Below the pieces are notes generated by a model that was given only the letters and a program-made list of their open reading frames with translations, was not told the DNA's origin and made no database searches. From DASWUZ01 sp036401375 (GTDB lineage Bacteria > Acidobacteriota > Terriglobia > Terriglobales > Acidobacteriaceae): a stretch of DNA of 64,000 bases. Numbering within the stretch: position 1 is the first letter of the stretch; every line of letters starts with the position of its first letter. The stretch spans positions 1 to 64,000 of the forward strand of contig DASWVB010000030.1 in the NCBI GenBank assembly GCA_036401375.1. The letters run 5' to 3'. A program made the translations under genes and the position numbers. This document shows positions 34,446 through 42,337 of this stretch, piece by piece.

Positions 34446-35135
34446 ATGTACGAGGACCTAAAGCTCTACGCCGCCAAGGATGAGGAATCAGAACCCGAAG
34501 CCGATGATTTTCCGGAAGAGGTAGAGGAGGGCTTCGATGACGATGAGGAAGAAGAGGAGGTAAGCATCTCCATCTCCTCCGACGACGACGAGATCGAGTC
34601 GGATGAGGGGGAGGAGAGCGGTGCTGGATCGGGCACGGACAACCTCCACCCCGGCGGCGCCAGTGCTCCGCCGATCGAGACCAGGATCCCGGGAAAGAGT
34701 GCTGCCAAGAAATCTGCCGCAAAGAAGGCTGCAGCAAAGAAGGCTCCCGCGAAGAAGGCTCCTGCGAAGAAAGCAGCTCCTGCGAAGGGCGGCAGGGAGA
34801 CGGCCAGCTCCACAGGCCGGGGAGGCAGGTTCGGTGGGAAGTCTACGGCGATCGCGGCGAAGAAGTCTGCCGCCAAGAAGGTAGCGGCGAAGAGCGGCGG
34901 CAAGGCTGCGGCAGCCGGTAACAAGAAGCAGGGGAAGAAAGGCAGTTCACTGCCGGCAAAGCGGGCGGCAGTGAAGGCAGCTCCGAAGAAGGCAGCCGCA
35001 AAGAAGTCGCCAGCCAAGAAGGCCGCTCCGAAGAAGGCTCCAGCGAAGAAGGCAGCCCCGAAGAAGGCAGCCGCCAAGAAGGGTCCAGCAAAGAAGGGTC
35101 CAGCAAAGAAGGCGGCGAAGAAGGGAAGGCGTTGA
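34446..35135 (+). CDS. Acidic / histone-H1-like two-part protein
   Basis: This 229-residue protein has two opposite halves. Residues 1-60 are extremely acidic (EVEEGFDDDEEEEEV, SSDDDEIESDEGEESG). Residues about 84-229 are almost entirely Lys, Ala and Pro in PAKK/AAKK repeats resembling the C-terminal tail of eukaryotic histone H1 and bacterial H1-like proteins (KKSAAKKAAAKKAPAKKAPA, KKAPAKKAAPKKAAAKKGP). The basic part should bind DNA or RNA. The acidic head might regulate binding or recruit partners, by inference. The ATG has GGAGG eight bases upstream. An extended -10 promoter and a strong terminator bracket it as a single-gene unit, suggesting high expression. Confidence 0.8.
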   Translation: MYEDLKLYAAKDEESEPEADDFPEEVEEGFDDDEEEEEVSISISSDDDEIESDEGEESGAGSGTDNLHPGGASAPPIETRIPGKSAAKKSAAKKAAAKKAPAKKAPAKKAAPAKGGRETASSTGRGGRFGGKSTAIAAKKSAAKKVAAKSGGKAAAAGNKKQGKKGSSLPAKRAAVKAAPKKAAAKKSPAKKAAPKKAPAKKAAPKKAAAKKGPAKKGPAKKAAKKGRR

Positions 35136-35156
35136 ATCCTTCGCAGCAGGAAAGAG

Positions 35157-35185
35157 AAAGCCCGGCTCTTGAGCCGGGCTTTTTC
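35157..35185. terminator. Strong intrinsic terminator, probably bidirectional
   Basis: AAAGCCCGGCTC and GAGCCGGGCTTT pair perfectly around a two-base loop, with TTTTT on the plus strand and a T-rich stretch on the minus. It serves the H1-like gene and possibly the convergent DUF3606 gene. Confidence 0.92.
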
Positions 35186-35279
35186 TGTGCCTGTCTTTGC
35201 TGACAATGCAGTCTGCTGACGATGCCTGTCGCTGACGATCAGACCGGTGGACGAGTGGTCTTGCTGGTCTGATCGGCTG

Positions 35280-35492
35280 TCAGTGCTTATGGCCTTTGAG
35301 GGCTTCGCGGATCTTCACCACATGCGTCCCGTGCACGCGGATCGCCTCATGCAGCTGCTGCCCGGTCACGTGAAACTCCTGCGCCCAGTAGTAGATATCG
35401 GACGCGAGCTTGGGATTGATCTCGTCGGGGTCATGCGGCCCTTTCTTCTTCGGAGCCTCGTGTTCTTCGGGTTCCAGGATCGGTTCTGCCAT
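35280..35492 (-). CDS. DUF3606-domain small protein
   Basis: From an ATG at 35492 with AGAGGA four bases upstream, the product is 70 residues. The C-terminal part SDIYYWAQEFHVTGQQLHEA followed by IRVHGTHVVKIREALKG matches the small DUF3606 domain, a helical module of unknown function. The N-terminus is a Glu/Lys/Pro-rich tail. A longer frame to 35543 is open but lacks such a ribosome site. It probably has its own promoter. No partner is evident in the neighbourhood. Confidence 0.75.
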   Translation of the reverse strand: MAEPILEPEEHEAPKKKGPHDPDEINPKLASDIYYWAQEFHVTGQQLHEAIRVHGTHVVKIREALKGHKH

Positions 35493-35599
35493 GGTGTCCT
35501 CTTTCCGGGTCGATTCGATCATGGGGTGCGCAGACGTACGCATGCTTTATTCAGCAGAGCATGCCCGTCATCGCGTCGTGCTGGTGGCAGCAGCCGAGG

Positions 35600-36142
35600 T
35601 CAGCCGTTCTTCTGCATGCCGGTGACGGCGGCGAGGACCTCTTCGCTGTGGTGGTTCGGATCGACGCCGGTCCACACCTTGACGATCTTCCCGCTGGGAT
35701 CGATCAGGAAGGTATTCCGCTTCGCCATCATCCCCATCGAGAGCGAGCCATACTGCTTGACGACCTTCTTGTCGGTGTCGGCGAGCAGACGGAAGCTCAG
35801 GCCTTCCTTGGTGCAGAACTGCTTGTGGCTGTCGGCCGAGTCGACGCTGACGCCGAGGATCACGGCATCGGCCTTCTCGTACTTGGGCAGGTCGCGCTGG
35901 AAGTTGTGCGCCTCGATGGTGCAGCCCTGGGTCATGTCCCTCGGGTAGAAGTAGAGTACGACCCACTTGCCGTGAAAGCTGTCGAGGCTGATGGTCGAGC
36001 CGTCCTGCGAGGGCAGGGTGAACGCAGGCGCGGTCTGGCCGGTCTGAGGAAGCGCGTCGTCGGCGGCAAAGACGCGCGCAGCTGCCGCGCTACCAAGGGC
36101 GACAAGAACAATTGCAATCAACAAAAATCTGGACTTCAACAT
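35600..36142 (-). CDS. Exported peroxiredoxin (BCP/AhpC-TSA type)
   Basis: The 180-residue protein carries a signal peptide or membrane anchor (KSRFLLIAIVLVALGSAAAA) and a thioredoxin-fold peroxidase domain. The peroxidatic cysteine is C74 in YPRDMTQGCTIEA (PxxxTxxC). A second Cys in KQFCTKEGLSF could resolve it. Other family marks are GVSVDSADSHKQF and NTFLIDPSGKIVKVW. It should detoxify peroxides in the periplasm. The start at 36142 has GGAGAG upstream. It differs from the 1-Cys enzyme at 24.4-25.1 kb in type and compartment. Confidence 0.9.
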   Translation of the reverse strand: MLKSRFLLIAIVLVALGSAAAARVFAADDALPQTGQTAPAFTLPSQDGSTISLDSFHGKWVVLYFYPRDMTQGCTIEAHNFQRDLPKYEKADAVILGVSVDSADSHKQFCTKEGLSFRLLADTDKKVVKQYGSLSMGMMAKRNTFLIDPSGKIVKVWTGVDPNHHSEEVLAAVTGMQKNG

Positions 36143-36310
36143 GGTGCATCTCTCCGTATCAGGCAAAGTTCCGGCGAGGTCCCGGCTACTCCATTAGAGC
36201 ATCTTTGCGGAGCGGCGATCGGTGTTGCGGGGCGGATATTGATGGTGCGCAACCCTGCCGCATTCCGTGATGAAGCGCAGCCTGCGGCTGGCCCGCGAAC
36301 CGCACCGGTC

Positions 36311-37240
36311 TTAACCTGCAGAGTCCCCATCCCGCTCCTGGGCGACGATTGCGATGCCCGCCTGGTCGGCCCGCGCAATCACGGCCGCGCTGTCGAAGAT
36401 CAGGGTGCGCCCGGCCTCGAGCGCAAGGCAGGTGGCATGCGCCCGCTCCATCACCATGATCGTCGCGAGGCCGATCACCGGCACGTCGAACCGCATGTCC
36501 TGCCGAGGCTTGGCCACCTTGACGACGGTGAGGCGCCGATCGAGCAGCGGCGCAGACGGCCCGCGGCTCTCGGCCTCGTTCCCGATCAGAGCTCCATCCT
36601 CGGGCGCTGCCCTGTCCCCGGCGGCCTGCAGCCTCATCAGCGCTCCGGCGCGCTCGATGGTGGCATCGGTGCCCTCCATCGCCTCGACGGCAACGCAGGC
36701 CTGGCTGGCGATGACGACCGTCTGCCCTATGTCGTATCCGGCGAGTGCCAGCGCAACCCGGCGGCCGTACTCCACATCCCTCTGCTCCTCTGCGCTGGGA
36801 GCGCGCCCGGTAAGCACTCCCGCCCGAGCCAGCAGCGGCTCTAGGTAGGTGGTCGAGGAGATCAGTTCGATGCCCTCATCTGCCAGGACCCTGGCGATCG
36901 CGCCAAGCAGCATGTCGGTATTCCGGGTGCGGAGGGAGAGCAGCAGCTTGGCCAGCCGCCAGTCCGGACGGATGCTCGAAAATATCTGCCGATGCTTGAC
37001 CTGACCGGCCATCACGGCGCGGTGTACGCCCTCGGCCTTGAAAGTGTCGATCAGCCAGGACAGCTCGCCCAGCGAGAGCCAGTGGACGCGGATACCGGTG
37101 TCGGCAGCGGCTCGTGCATCCATCTCCGGGTCGGTCTCTTCGCGAATGGCGGCGACGACGACCTCTGCGCCGTGGGCGCGCGCCGCATCGAGCAGCAGAA
37201 AGGGGAACCGGCCATTGCCCGCAATCAAGCCCAGCTTCAT
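36311..37240 (-). CDS. lpxI: UDP-2,3-diacylglucosamine diphosphatase LpxI
   Basis: LpxI hydrolyses UDP-2,3-diacylglucosamine to lipid X in lipid A synthesis, replacing LpxH. The 309 residues show the family pattern: MKLGLIAGNGRFPFLLLDAA at the N-terminus, VMAGQVKHRQIF, RNTDMLLGAIARVLADEGIE, the C-terminal VVKVAKPRQDMRFDVPVIG, and the final GQ-type metal-binding domain with DSAAVIARADQAGIAIVAQ. It has a middle insertion rich in Gly/Ala/Glu (AAGDRAAPEDGALIGNEAES). It follows lpxA by 10 bp in the operon fabZ-lpxA-lpxI. Confidence 0.93.
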   Translation of the reverse strand: MKLGLIAGNGRFPFLLLDAARAHGAEVVVAAIREETDPEMDARAAADTGIRVHWLSLGELSWLIDTFKAEGVHRAVMAGQVKHRQIFSSIRPDWRLAKLLLSLRTRNTDMLLGAIARVLADEGIELISSTTYLEPLLARAGVLTGRAPSAEEQRDVEYGRRVALALAGYDIGQTVVIASQACVAVEAMEGTDATIERAGALMRLQAAGDRAAPEDGALIGNEAESRGPSAPLLDRRLTVVKVAKPRQDMRFDVPVIGLATIMVMERAHATCLALEAGRTLIFDSAAVIARADQAGIAIVAQERDGDSAG

Positions 37241-37250
37241 CCCCGGCTCC

Positions 37251-38027
37251 CTACTTCAGCACGCCGCGGGTGGAGTGCTCGATAAAGTTCGCCAGGTAGG
37301 CGACCTCTTCGGAGCCGCCGCCCTCTGCGCGGATGCGCTCGACCGCCTGGGTGGTGTTGAGCTTTGCCGCGAGCAGCAGCCGATAGGCGTGCTGCAGGGC
37401 GCGCAGCTGATCCCGTGAGAATCCGCGTCGCTCCAGCCCGACCTTGTTCAGGCCGTAGGCATGGCTCTCCCGCCGGGTCGAGGTCAGGGAAAAAGGCAGC
37501 ACGTCCTGGGTGATGGTCGTGCCGCCGCCGATGTAGGAGTACCTGCCGATGCGGCAGTACTGATGCACCGGGCAGAGGGCTCCAACGACGGCGTAGTCCT
37601 CGACGATGACGTGCCCGGCGAGGGTAGCCGCGTTTGCGAGGATGCAGTGGTCGCCCACCTGGCTGTCGTGCCCGATATGGGTGTAGGCCATGATCAGGCA
37701 ATGGCTGCCCACTCGCGTCACCCCTCCGCCGAGCGCCGTGCCGCGGGAGATGGTGACGTATTCGCGAACGACGGTATGTTCACCCACCTCGACCGCGGTC
37801 GGCTCACCGGCATACTTGAGGTCCTGGGGAGAGATGCCGACGCAGGCGAAGGAGTAGACGCTGCAGTGTGGCCCCAGCCGCAGGCGCCCATCGAGCACTA
37901 CATGCGAGACCAGGGTGCAGCCCTCGCCGAGCACCACGTCTGGACCAACCGTGCAGTAGGGGCCGATGGTGCAGGACTCGGGGACAACGGCAGTTGACGC
38001 AACCAGGGCGGTCGGGTGAATGCTCAC
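37251..38027 (-). CDS. lpxA: UDP-N-acetylglucosamine acyltransferase
   Basis: LpxA makes the first committed intermediate of lipid A by transferring a 3-hydroxyacyl chain to UDP-GlcNAc. From a GTG at 38027 (GTGA overlapping the fabZ stop) it is 258 residues, close to the E. coli 262. The left-handed helix shows in repeats such as SIHPTALVASTAVVPESC, IGPYCTVGPDVVLG and VGSHCLIMAYTHIGHDSQVG, the last holding the catalytic-histidine region. A C-terminal helical domain follows (YGLNKVGLERRGFSRDQL). A longer frame to 38135 would add a Cys/Gly-rich, unlikely leader. The overlap implies translational coupling to fabZ. Confidence 0.95.
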   Translation of the reverse strand: MSIHPTALVASTAVVPESCTIGPYCTVGPDVVLGEGCTLVSHVVLDGRLRLGPHCSVYSFACVGISPQDLKYAGEPTAVEVGEHTVVREYVTISRGTALGGGVTRVGSHCLIMAYTHIGHDSQVGDHCILANAATLAGHVIVEDYAVVGALCPVHQYCRIGRYSYIGGGTTITQDVLPFSLTSTRRESHAYGLNKVGLERRGFSRDQLRALQHAYRLLLAAKLNTTQAVERIRAEGGGSEEVAYLANFIEHSTRGVLK

Positions 38028-38581
38028 TCCGAGCTCACCGTCTCCAGGGTCGCCGCCGGTGCAGGAGCGTTCTGAGTCACGGCCACAGCCGTCGTCGCGG
38101 CAGCCGCTGCACCCGGCCGCGGCACCAGCTGGCACATGATCGTCGCCTCGCAGGCCAGCTTGCCATCGACGGTTACGGCGCCCTGCATCTTGACCGCGTA
38201 GGTGCGCCAGTTCAGCACCTTTACCTCGATGCGCATCTGGTCGCCAGGCACTACAGGGCGGCGAAATTTTGCGCGCTCGATGCCGGTAAAGACCATCAGC
38301 CGCTCGGAGCGGTCAGGGATCTCGGTGAGCAGCAAAGCACCGCCAGCCTGCGCCACCGCCTCGACCATTAGCACTCCGGGCATGATCGGATAGCCGGGAA
38401 AGTGCCCCTCGAAGTAGGGCTCGTTGATAGTGACATTCTTGAGGGCGACGATGCGCTGCTTGCGCTGCACCTCGAGCACGCGGTCGATCAGCAGAAAGGG
38501 GTAGCGGTGCGGCAGGATCGCCATGATCCTGACGATGTCCAGCACCTGCTGCGCTTCAGGTTGAGGCGTGGGCGTTTGCAT
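38024..38581 (-). CDS. fabZ: 3-hydroxyacyl-ACP dehydratase FabZ
   Basis: FabZ dehydrates 3-hydroxyacyl-ACP in fatty-acid elongation and shares this substrate pool with LpxA. The hot-dog fold is marked by LPHRYPFLLIDRVLEV, the active-site His in EPYFEGHFPGYPIMPG and the Glu in VLMVEAVAQAGGALL. At 185 residues it has about 35 extra C-terminal residues, Ala/Val-rich. It is the first gene of fabZ-lpxA-lpxI, with a TATAAT 12 bp upstream of the ATG and no clear Shine-Dalgarno. Confidence 0.95.
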   Translation of the reverse strand: MQTPTPQPEAQQVLDIVRIMAILPHRYPFLLIDRVLEVQRKQRIVALKNVTINEPYFEGHFPGYPIMPGVLMVEAVAQAGGALLLTEIPDRSERLMVFTGIERAKFRRPVVPGDQMRIEVKVLNWRTYAVKMQGAVTVDGKLACEATIMCQLVPRPGAAAAATTAVAVTQNAPAPAATLETVSSE

Positions 38582-38593
38582 GGGTCAGGGCCG

Positions 38594-38599
38594 ATTATA
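38594..38599 (-). promoter_or_regulatory. -10 element of the fabZ-lpxA-lpxI operon
   Basis: A perfect TATAAT on the minus strand ends 12 bases before the fabZ ATG. The expected transcript start leaves about six bases of leader. No matching -35 is visible. Confidence 0.5.
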
Positions 38600-38791
38600 A
38601 ATGGCGGCAAGAGGGTGACCGGGATCGCGCCGCTCCGCGCAGGCCTTGCGACTCCCTGCAGGCGGCTTCGGACTGTTCAAAGTGCGCGCTGCAAGACCCT
38701 GCCGAGCCAATCGCTGTATACTCCGTTCACCGTTCGGGGCGTTGCGCCCCTGGGTTAGGACTCGCGGCATCGAAGCGATAGAAGACGCCGC

Positions 38792-40939
38792 ATGCATCGA
38801 GGAGATCAGATCATCAGAGCGTCTCGAAAGTTATCCCTCCAGGCAGCACTCAGCACGCTTTTGCTGGCGCTGCTCACCGCTCTTACGGCAAGCTCGCAGC
38901 AGCCCGCTGCGACCTCCGGCATGCCGGCCGCAGGCACGCCCGCTGCAGGCTTGACGGCGGCGAAGCCACTGAGCGCCCTGCCTTACACCCCCAGCCTCGA
39001 TCTCACCTCGATGGACAAGACGGTAGACCCATGCATCGACTTCTACCAGTACTCCTGCGGTGGATGGCGGAAGCAGAATCCGATTCCGCCCGACCAGGCG
39101 TCGTGGGACGTCTATGCGAAGCTCACCAACGAAAATGAGCAGTTTCTCTGGGGCATCCTCGATGAGAGTTCGAGGGGGCTCAACCGCACGCCCGTCCAGC
39201 AGAAGATTGGAGACTACTTCGGCGCGTGCATGAACGAGGCGGCCGTCAACCAGCGCGGGATCGCGCCGCTGAGCGAGGAGCTGTCGAGCATCGCCGGGCT
39301 GCGCGGAGTCTCCGACTTGCCGCCCTACATCGCGCATCTCGACATGACCATGCCGGGCTCGTTCTTGTTTGACTCGGGGCCTGATCAGGACTTTGCCGAC
39401 GCCTCGCAGGTCATCGTCTTCCTCGCAGCGGGTGGGCTCGGTCTGCCGGACCGCGATTACTACCTCAAGACGGACGTAAAGTCCGTCGAAACGCGCACGA
39501 AATATCTAGCCTACATCGCCCATATGCTCGCCCTTGCCGGTGAAAAGCCGGAGCAGGCGGGGGCCGAGGCTACGGCGATTCTTGCCCTCGAGACAAAGCT
39601 TGCCCAGGCCTCGTTGACCCGCGTGGAGAGACGCAACCCGCACAACCTCGACCACAAGCTCTCGCTTGACCAGCTGCATGCGCTCACCCCCGCGCTCGAC
39701 CTGGGCGCCTATCTCGCAGCAGTTCATCCCGGGGCGGATTCGTTGAAGACGATCAACGTCACTGAGCCGAAGTTTTACCAGGCCCTTGAAACGCAGCTCA
39801 AGGCCGAGCCGTTTGAAAACGTAAAGGCCTACCTCCGCTTTCACGTGGTCAGTTCAGCAGCGCCCTACCTGTCGAGCGAGTTTGCCCAGGCGCAGTTCGA
39901 CTTCTACGGGCACTACCTGCGGGGAACACCCGAGATGCGCCCGCGCTGGAAGCGCTGCGTCACGCAGGTCGATGACTACCTGGGCGAGGCGCTGGGGCAG
40001 GAGTTTGTGCGGCGCACCTTTGGCCCGGATACCAAGCGGAAGGCGGTCGAGATGACCGACCAGATCGAAGAGGCCATGCGCCAGGAGATCATCCACCTGG
40101 ACTGGATGAGCGAGCCGACCAAGCAGGAGGCGCTGCGCAAACTTCACACGGTCCGCAACAAGATCGGCTATCCAGAGACCTGGCGTGACTACTCGACGCT
40201 GACGATCGATCCCGCTGATTACTTCGGCAATGTCCGCAGGTCGATAACCTTTGAGAGCAGGCGCGAGTGGGCAAAGGTCGGCAAGCCCGTCGATCGGGAC
40301 GAATGGGGCATGAGCCCGCCGACGGTGAACGCCTACTACAACCCGCAGATGAACGACATCAACTTTCCTGCCGGAGTGCTGCAGCCGCCGCTCTACGATC
40401 GCCGGCTCGACGATGCACCGAACTACGGCAATACCGGAGCGACCATCGGACATGAGTTGACGCACGGCTTCGACGACCAGGGCAGGCAGTTCGATGAGAA
40501 CGGCAACCTGAAGGACTGGTGGTCGAAGGAAGATGCGGCCCGGTTCGAGAGCCGCATCAACTGCGTTCGCGATCAGTATGCGCAGTATGTAGTCGTCGAC
40601 GACATCAAGATCAACAGCAAGCTCACCAGCGGGGAAGACCTGGCGGACATCGGCGGAACCCTGCTCGCCTACATCGCGTGGAAGAAGGCCGAGGCCGGGC
40701 AGAGCCTGAAGCCGATCGACGGCCTTACTCCAGACCAGCGCTTCTTTGTCGGCATGGCGCAGTGGGCGTGCGCCAATCAGCGGGATGAAAATCTGCGCGT
40801 CAACGCCGTCACCGATCCGCACTCCCCGGAGAAATACCGGATCAATGGCGTGGTTGTGAATATGCCGGAGTTTGGACAGGCCTTTGAGTGCAAGGCTGGC
40901 CAGCCGATGGTCAAGCCGGTCGCCTGCAGGGTCTGGTAA
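38792..40939 (+). CDS. M13-family (neprilysin-like) metallopeptidase, exported
   Basis: A 715-residue zinc endopeptidase with a signal peptide (ALSTLLLALLTALTASSQQ). The N-terminal M13 domain opens TVDPCIDFYQYSCGGWRKQN. The catalytic part has VNAYYNPQMNDINFPAGVLQ, HELTH at about residue 552 in ATIGHELTHGFDDQGRQFD, and the third ligand in SGEDLADIGG (about 614). The C-terminus ends KPVACRVW, close to the CxxW end of the neprilysin family. It should degrade small peptides in the periplasm or outside. The TATACT at 38717-38722 may be its -10. Confidence 0.94.
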   Translation: MHRGDQIIRASRKLSLQAALSTLLLALLTALTASSQQPAATSGMPAAGTPAAGLTAAKPLSALPYTPSLDLTSMDKTVDPCIDFYQYSCGGWRKQNPIPPDQASWDVYAKLTNENEQFLWGILDESSRGLNRTPVQQKIGDYFGACMNEAAVNQRGIAPLSEELSSIAGLRGVSDLPPYIAHLDMTMPGSFLFDSGPDQDFADASQVIVFLAAGGLGLPDRDYYLKTDVKSVETRTKYLAYIAHMLALAGEKPEQAGAEATAILALETKLAQASLTRVERRNPHNLDHKLSLDQLHALTPALDLGAYLAAVHPGADSLKTINVTEPKFYQALETQLKAEPFENVKAYLRFHVVSSAAPYLSSEFAQAQFDFYGHYLRGTPEMRPRWKRCVTQVDDYLGEALGQEFVRRTFGPDTKRKAVEMTDQIEEAMRQEIIHLDWMSEPTKQEALRKLHTVRNKIGYPETWRDYSTLTIDPADYFGNVRRSITFESRREWAKVGKPVDRDEWGMSPPTVNAYYNPQMNDINFPAGVLQPPLYDRRLDDAPNYGNTGATIGHELTHGFDDQGRQFDENGNLKDWWSKEDAARFESRINCVRDQYAQYVVVDDIKINSKLTSGEDLADIGGTLLAYIAWKKAEAGQSLKPIDGLTPDQRFFVGMAQWACANQRDENLRVNAVTDPHSPEKYRINGVVVNMPEFGQAFECKAGQPMVKPVACRVW

Positions 40940-40953
40940 AAGGCAAACGCTTA

Positions 40954-41025
40954 CTCAGCTCCTGCGATGCGCTCAGCTCCTGCGATGCGCTCAGTTCCTG
41001 CGATGCATTCAGTTCCTGCGATGAA
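40954..41025 (+). repeat. 18-bp tandem repeat, four copies
   Basis: Units 40954-40971, 40972-40989, 40990-41007 and 41008-41025 share CTCAG(C/T)TCCTGCGATG with a few substitutions in the last two. The repeat fills the gap between two convergent genes, and its final unit covers the last codons of the minus-strand dehydrogenase. Confidence 0.9.
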
Positions 41026-42256
41026 TGTAGTAGACCACTCCGCCCTCATCGTCGGTGAGCAGGAAGGCGTCCGGGCCGGTCCGCAGAATGCCGCAGGGGC
41101 GTCCGTAGACAACGCCGTGGTTGAGGAATCCGGTCACGAAGTCCTGCGGGTCTGAGCCTTGCCCTACCCGCACCACGCGGTAGCCCGTACCGATGCTTTT
41201 CTTCGAGGCGCCATGCAGCGCGACCAGGAACGACCCGTGCAACGCCGTGTCTTGCTCGCCGAAGTAGTCGAGCCCCAGAGGCGCGCTGTGCGCTGCAAAG
41301 AAGGCGAAGGCGGCAGGAACTTCGGCGCAGTTCGCGTGCTTTGGCGAGGACGCAAACTCCGGGTCGCCGACCACGACTCCGTGCTGAAAGTAGCAGTACG
41401 GCCAGCCGTAGTTGAGCGCCCTGGCCGGCACGGCGGCGGCGCCGCGGATGGCGAACATCGGGTCGTCGGGAGCGTCGTCGCCGAGGTGGTCGGCGCCCAT
41501 GTTCGCGACGTAGAGTGTGCCGTCGAGATACTTCAGACCAACGGCGTTGCGCATGCCGCGCGCGATGATGCGCGGGTTGCCGCCGTCCGGGTCCATGGTG
41601 GAGATGGTGGCGCGAATCTCCTCCTTCTCCTCGCAGTTGTTGCAGCTGCTGCCGACGGAGACATAGAGCACGTCGCGGCCGAGCTCCTTGCCAACAGCCA
41701 CGGTGCGGGTCAGGTGCCATCCCCCGTACTTGTAGTTAAGGCCGTAGTCGGGATAGTGGGCGAGCACCTCGGGCGGTGAACTCGGGGAGTTATCGCCGGC
41801 TTTGTAGCGAAATCGCTCCAGCTTGTCGGTCAGGGGCAGGTAGAGCCAGCTCTGTCCGCTCGCGTCCGTGTAGAAGGCGACGTCGTTAGGATTGCGAAGA
41901 TGCCGCAGGTAGGGAGTCACCCGCGCAAACCTGCCCGTTGCCGGGTCGAAGCCATCGAGAATATAGACCGTGCCGAGTGAGTTGTCGGAGCGGTCGTGCA
42001 TGTCGGTCGTGAAGATGCGTCCATCGGGCGCGCGCGTCAGGAAGCGTACCCGGTGCAGCCCCTCGGCCGCGACATCGACCTCAAAGCCGACAGGCAGGTT
42101 CAGCGAAAAGGTCTTGCCGCTGGCGAGGTGGATGGGGTGCGGCAGCAGCGTCGGTAGAGCAGTCTGAGCCAGAGGTGAAGCAGGTTGGAGGCAGCCGGCA
42201 ACCACCGCGACCATGGCCGTAAAGAAAAGACGAAGTAGTCGCAGGCAGTCAGACAC
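41009..42256 (-). CDS. Sorbosone/PQQ glucose dehydrogenase-like beta-propeller lipoprotein
   Basis: The 415-residue protein begins with a lipoprotein signal (lipobox VAGC near residue 22). It folds as a six-bladed propeller of the GSDH/sorbosone dehydrogenase family. Typical motifs are FEVDVAAEGLHRVRFLTRAP, GRIFTTDMHDRSDNSLG, DVLYVSVGSSCNNCEEKEE, ARGMRNAVGLKYLDGTLYVA and CGILRTGPDAFLLTDDEGG. Relatives oxidise sugars with PQQ. Whether this one binds PQQ cannot be shown here. The CNNC pair is worth noting as a possible disulfide. The GTG start at 42256 has AGGA upstream. The gene ends inside the 18-bp repeat. Confidence 0.85.
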   Translation of the reverse strand: MSDCLRLLRLFFTAMVAVVAGCLQPASPLAQTALPTLLPHPIHLASGKTFSLNLPVGFEVDVAAEGLHRVRFLTRAPDGRIFTTDMHDRSDNSLGTVYILDGFDPATGRFARVTPYLRHLRNPNDVAFYTDASGQSWLYLPLTDKLERFRYKAGDNSPSSPPEVLAHYPDYGLNYKYGGWHLTRTVAVGKELGRDVLYVSVGSSCNNCEEKEEIRATISTMDPDGGNPRIIARGMRNAVGLKYLDGTLYVANMGADHLGDDAPDDPMFAIRGAAAVPARALNYGWPYCYFQHGVVVGDPEFASSPKHANCAEVPAAFAFFAAHSAPLGLDYFGEQDTALHGSFLVALHGASKKSIGTGYRVVRVGQGSDPQDFVTGFLNHGVVYGRPCGILRTGPDAFLLTDDEGGVVYYIHRRN

Positions 42257-42337
42257 GAAGAAAATCCTACCAGTCCCGCTTCCACGCTCAAACTTGTCGC
42301 GGTCGATGGCCTGGAGACGACGGGCGCGAACTGGCGC

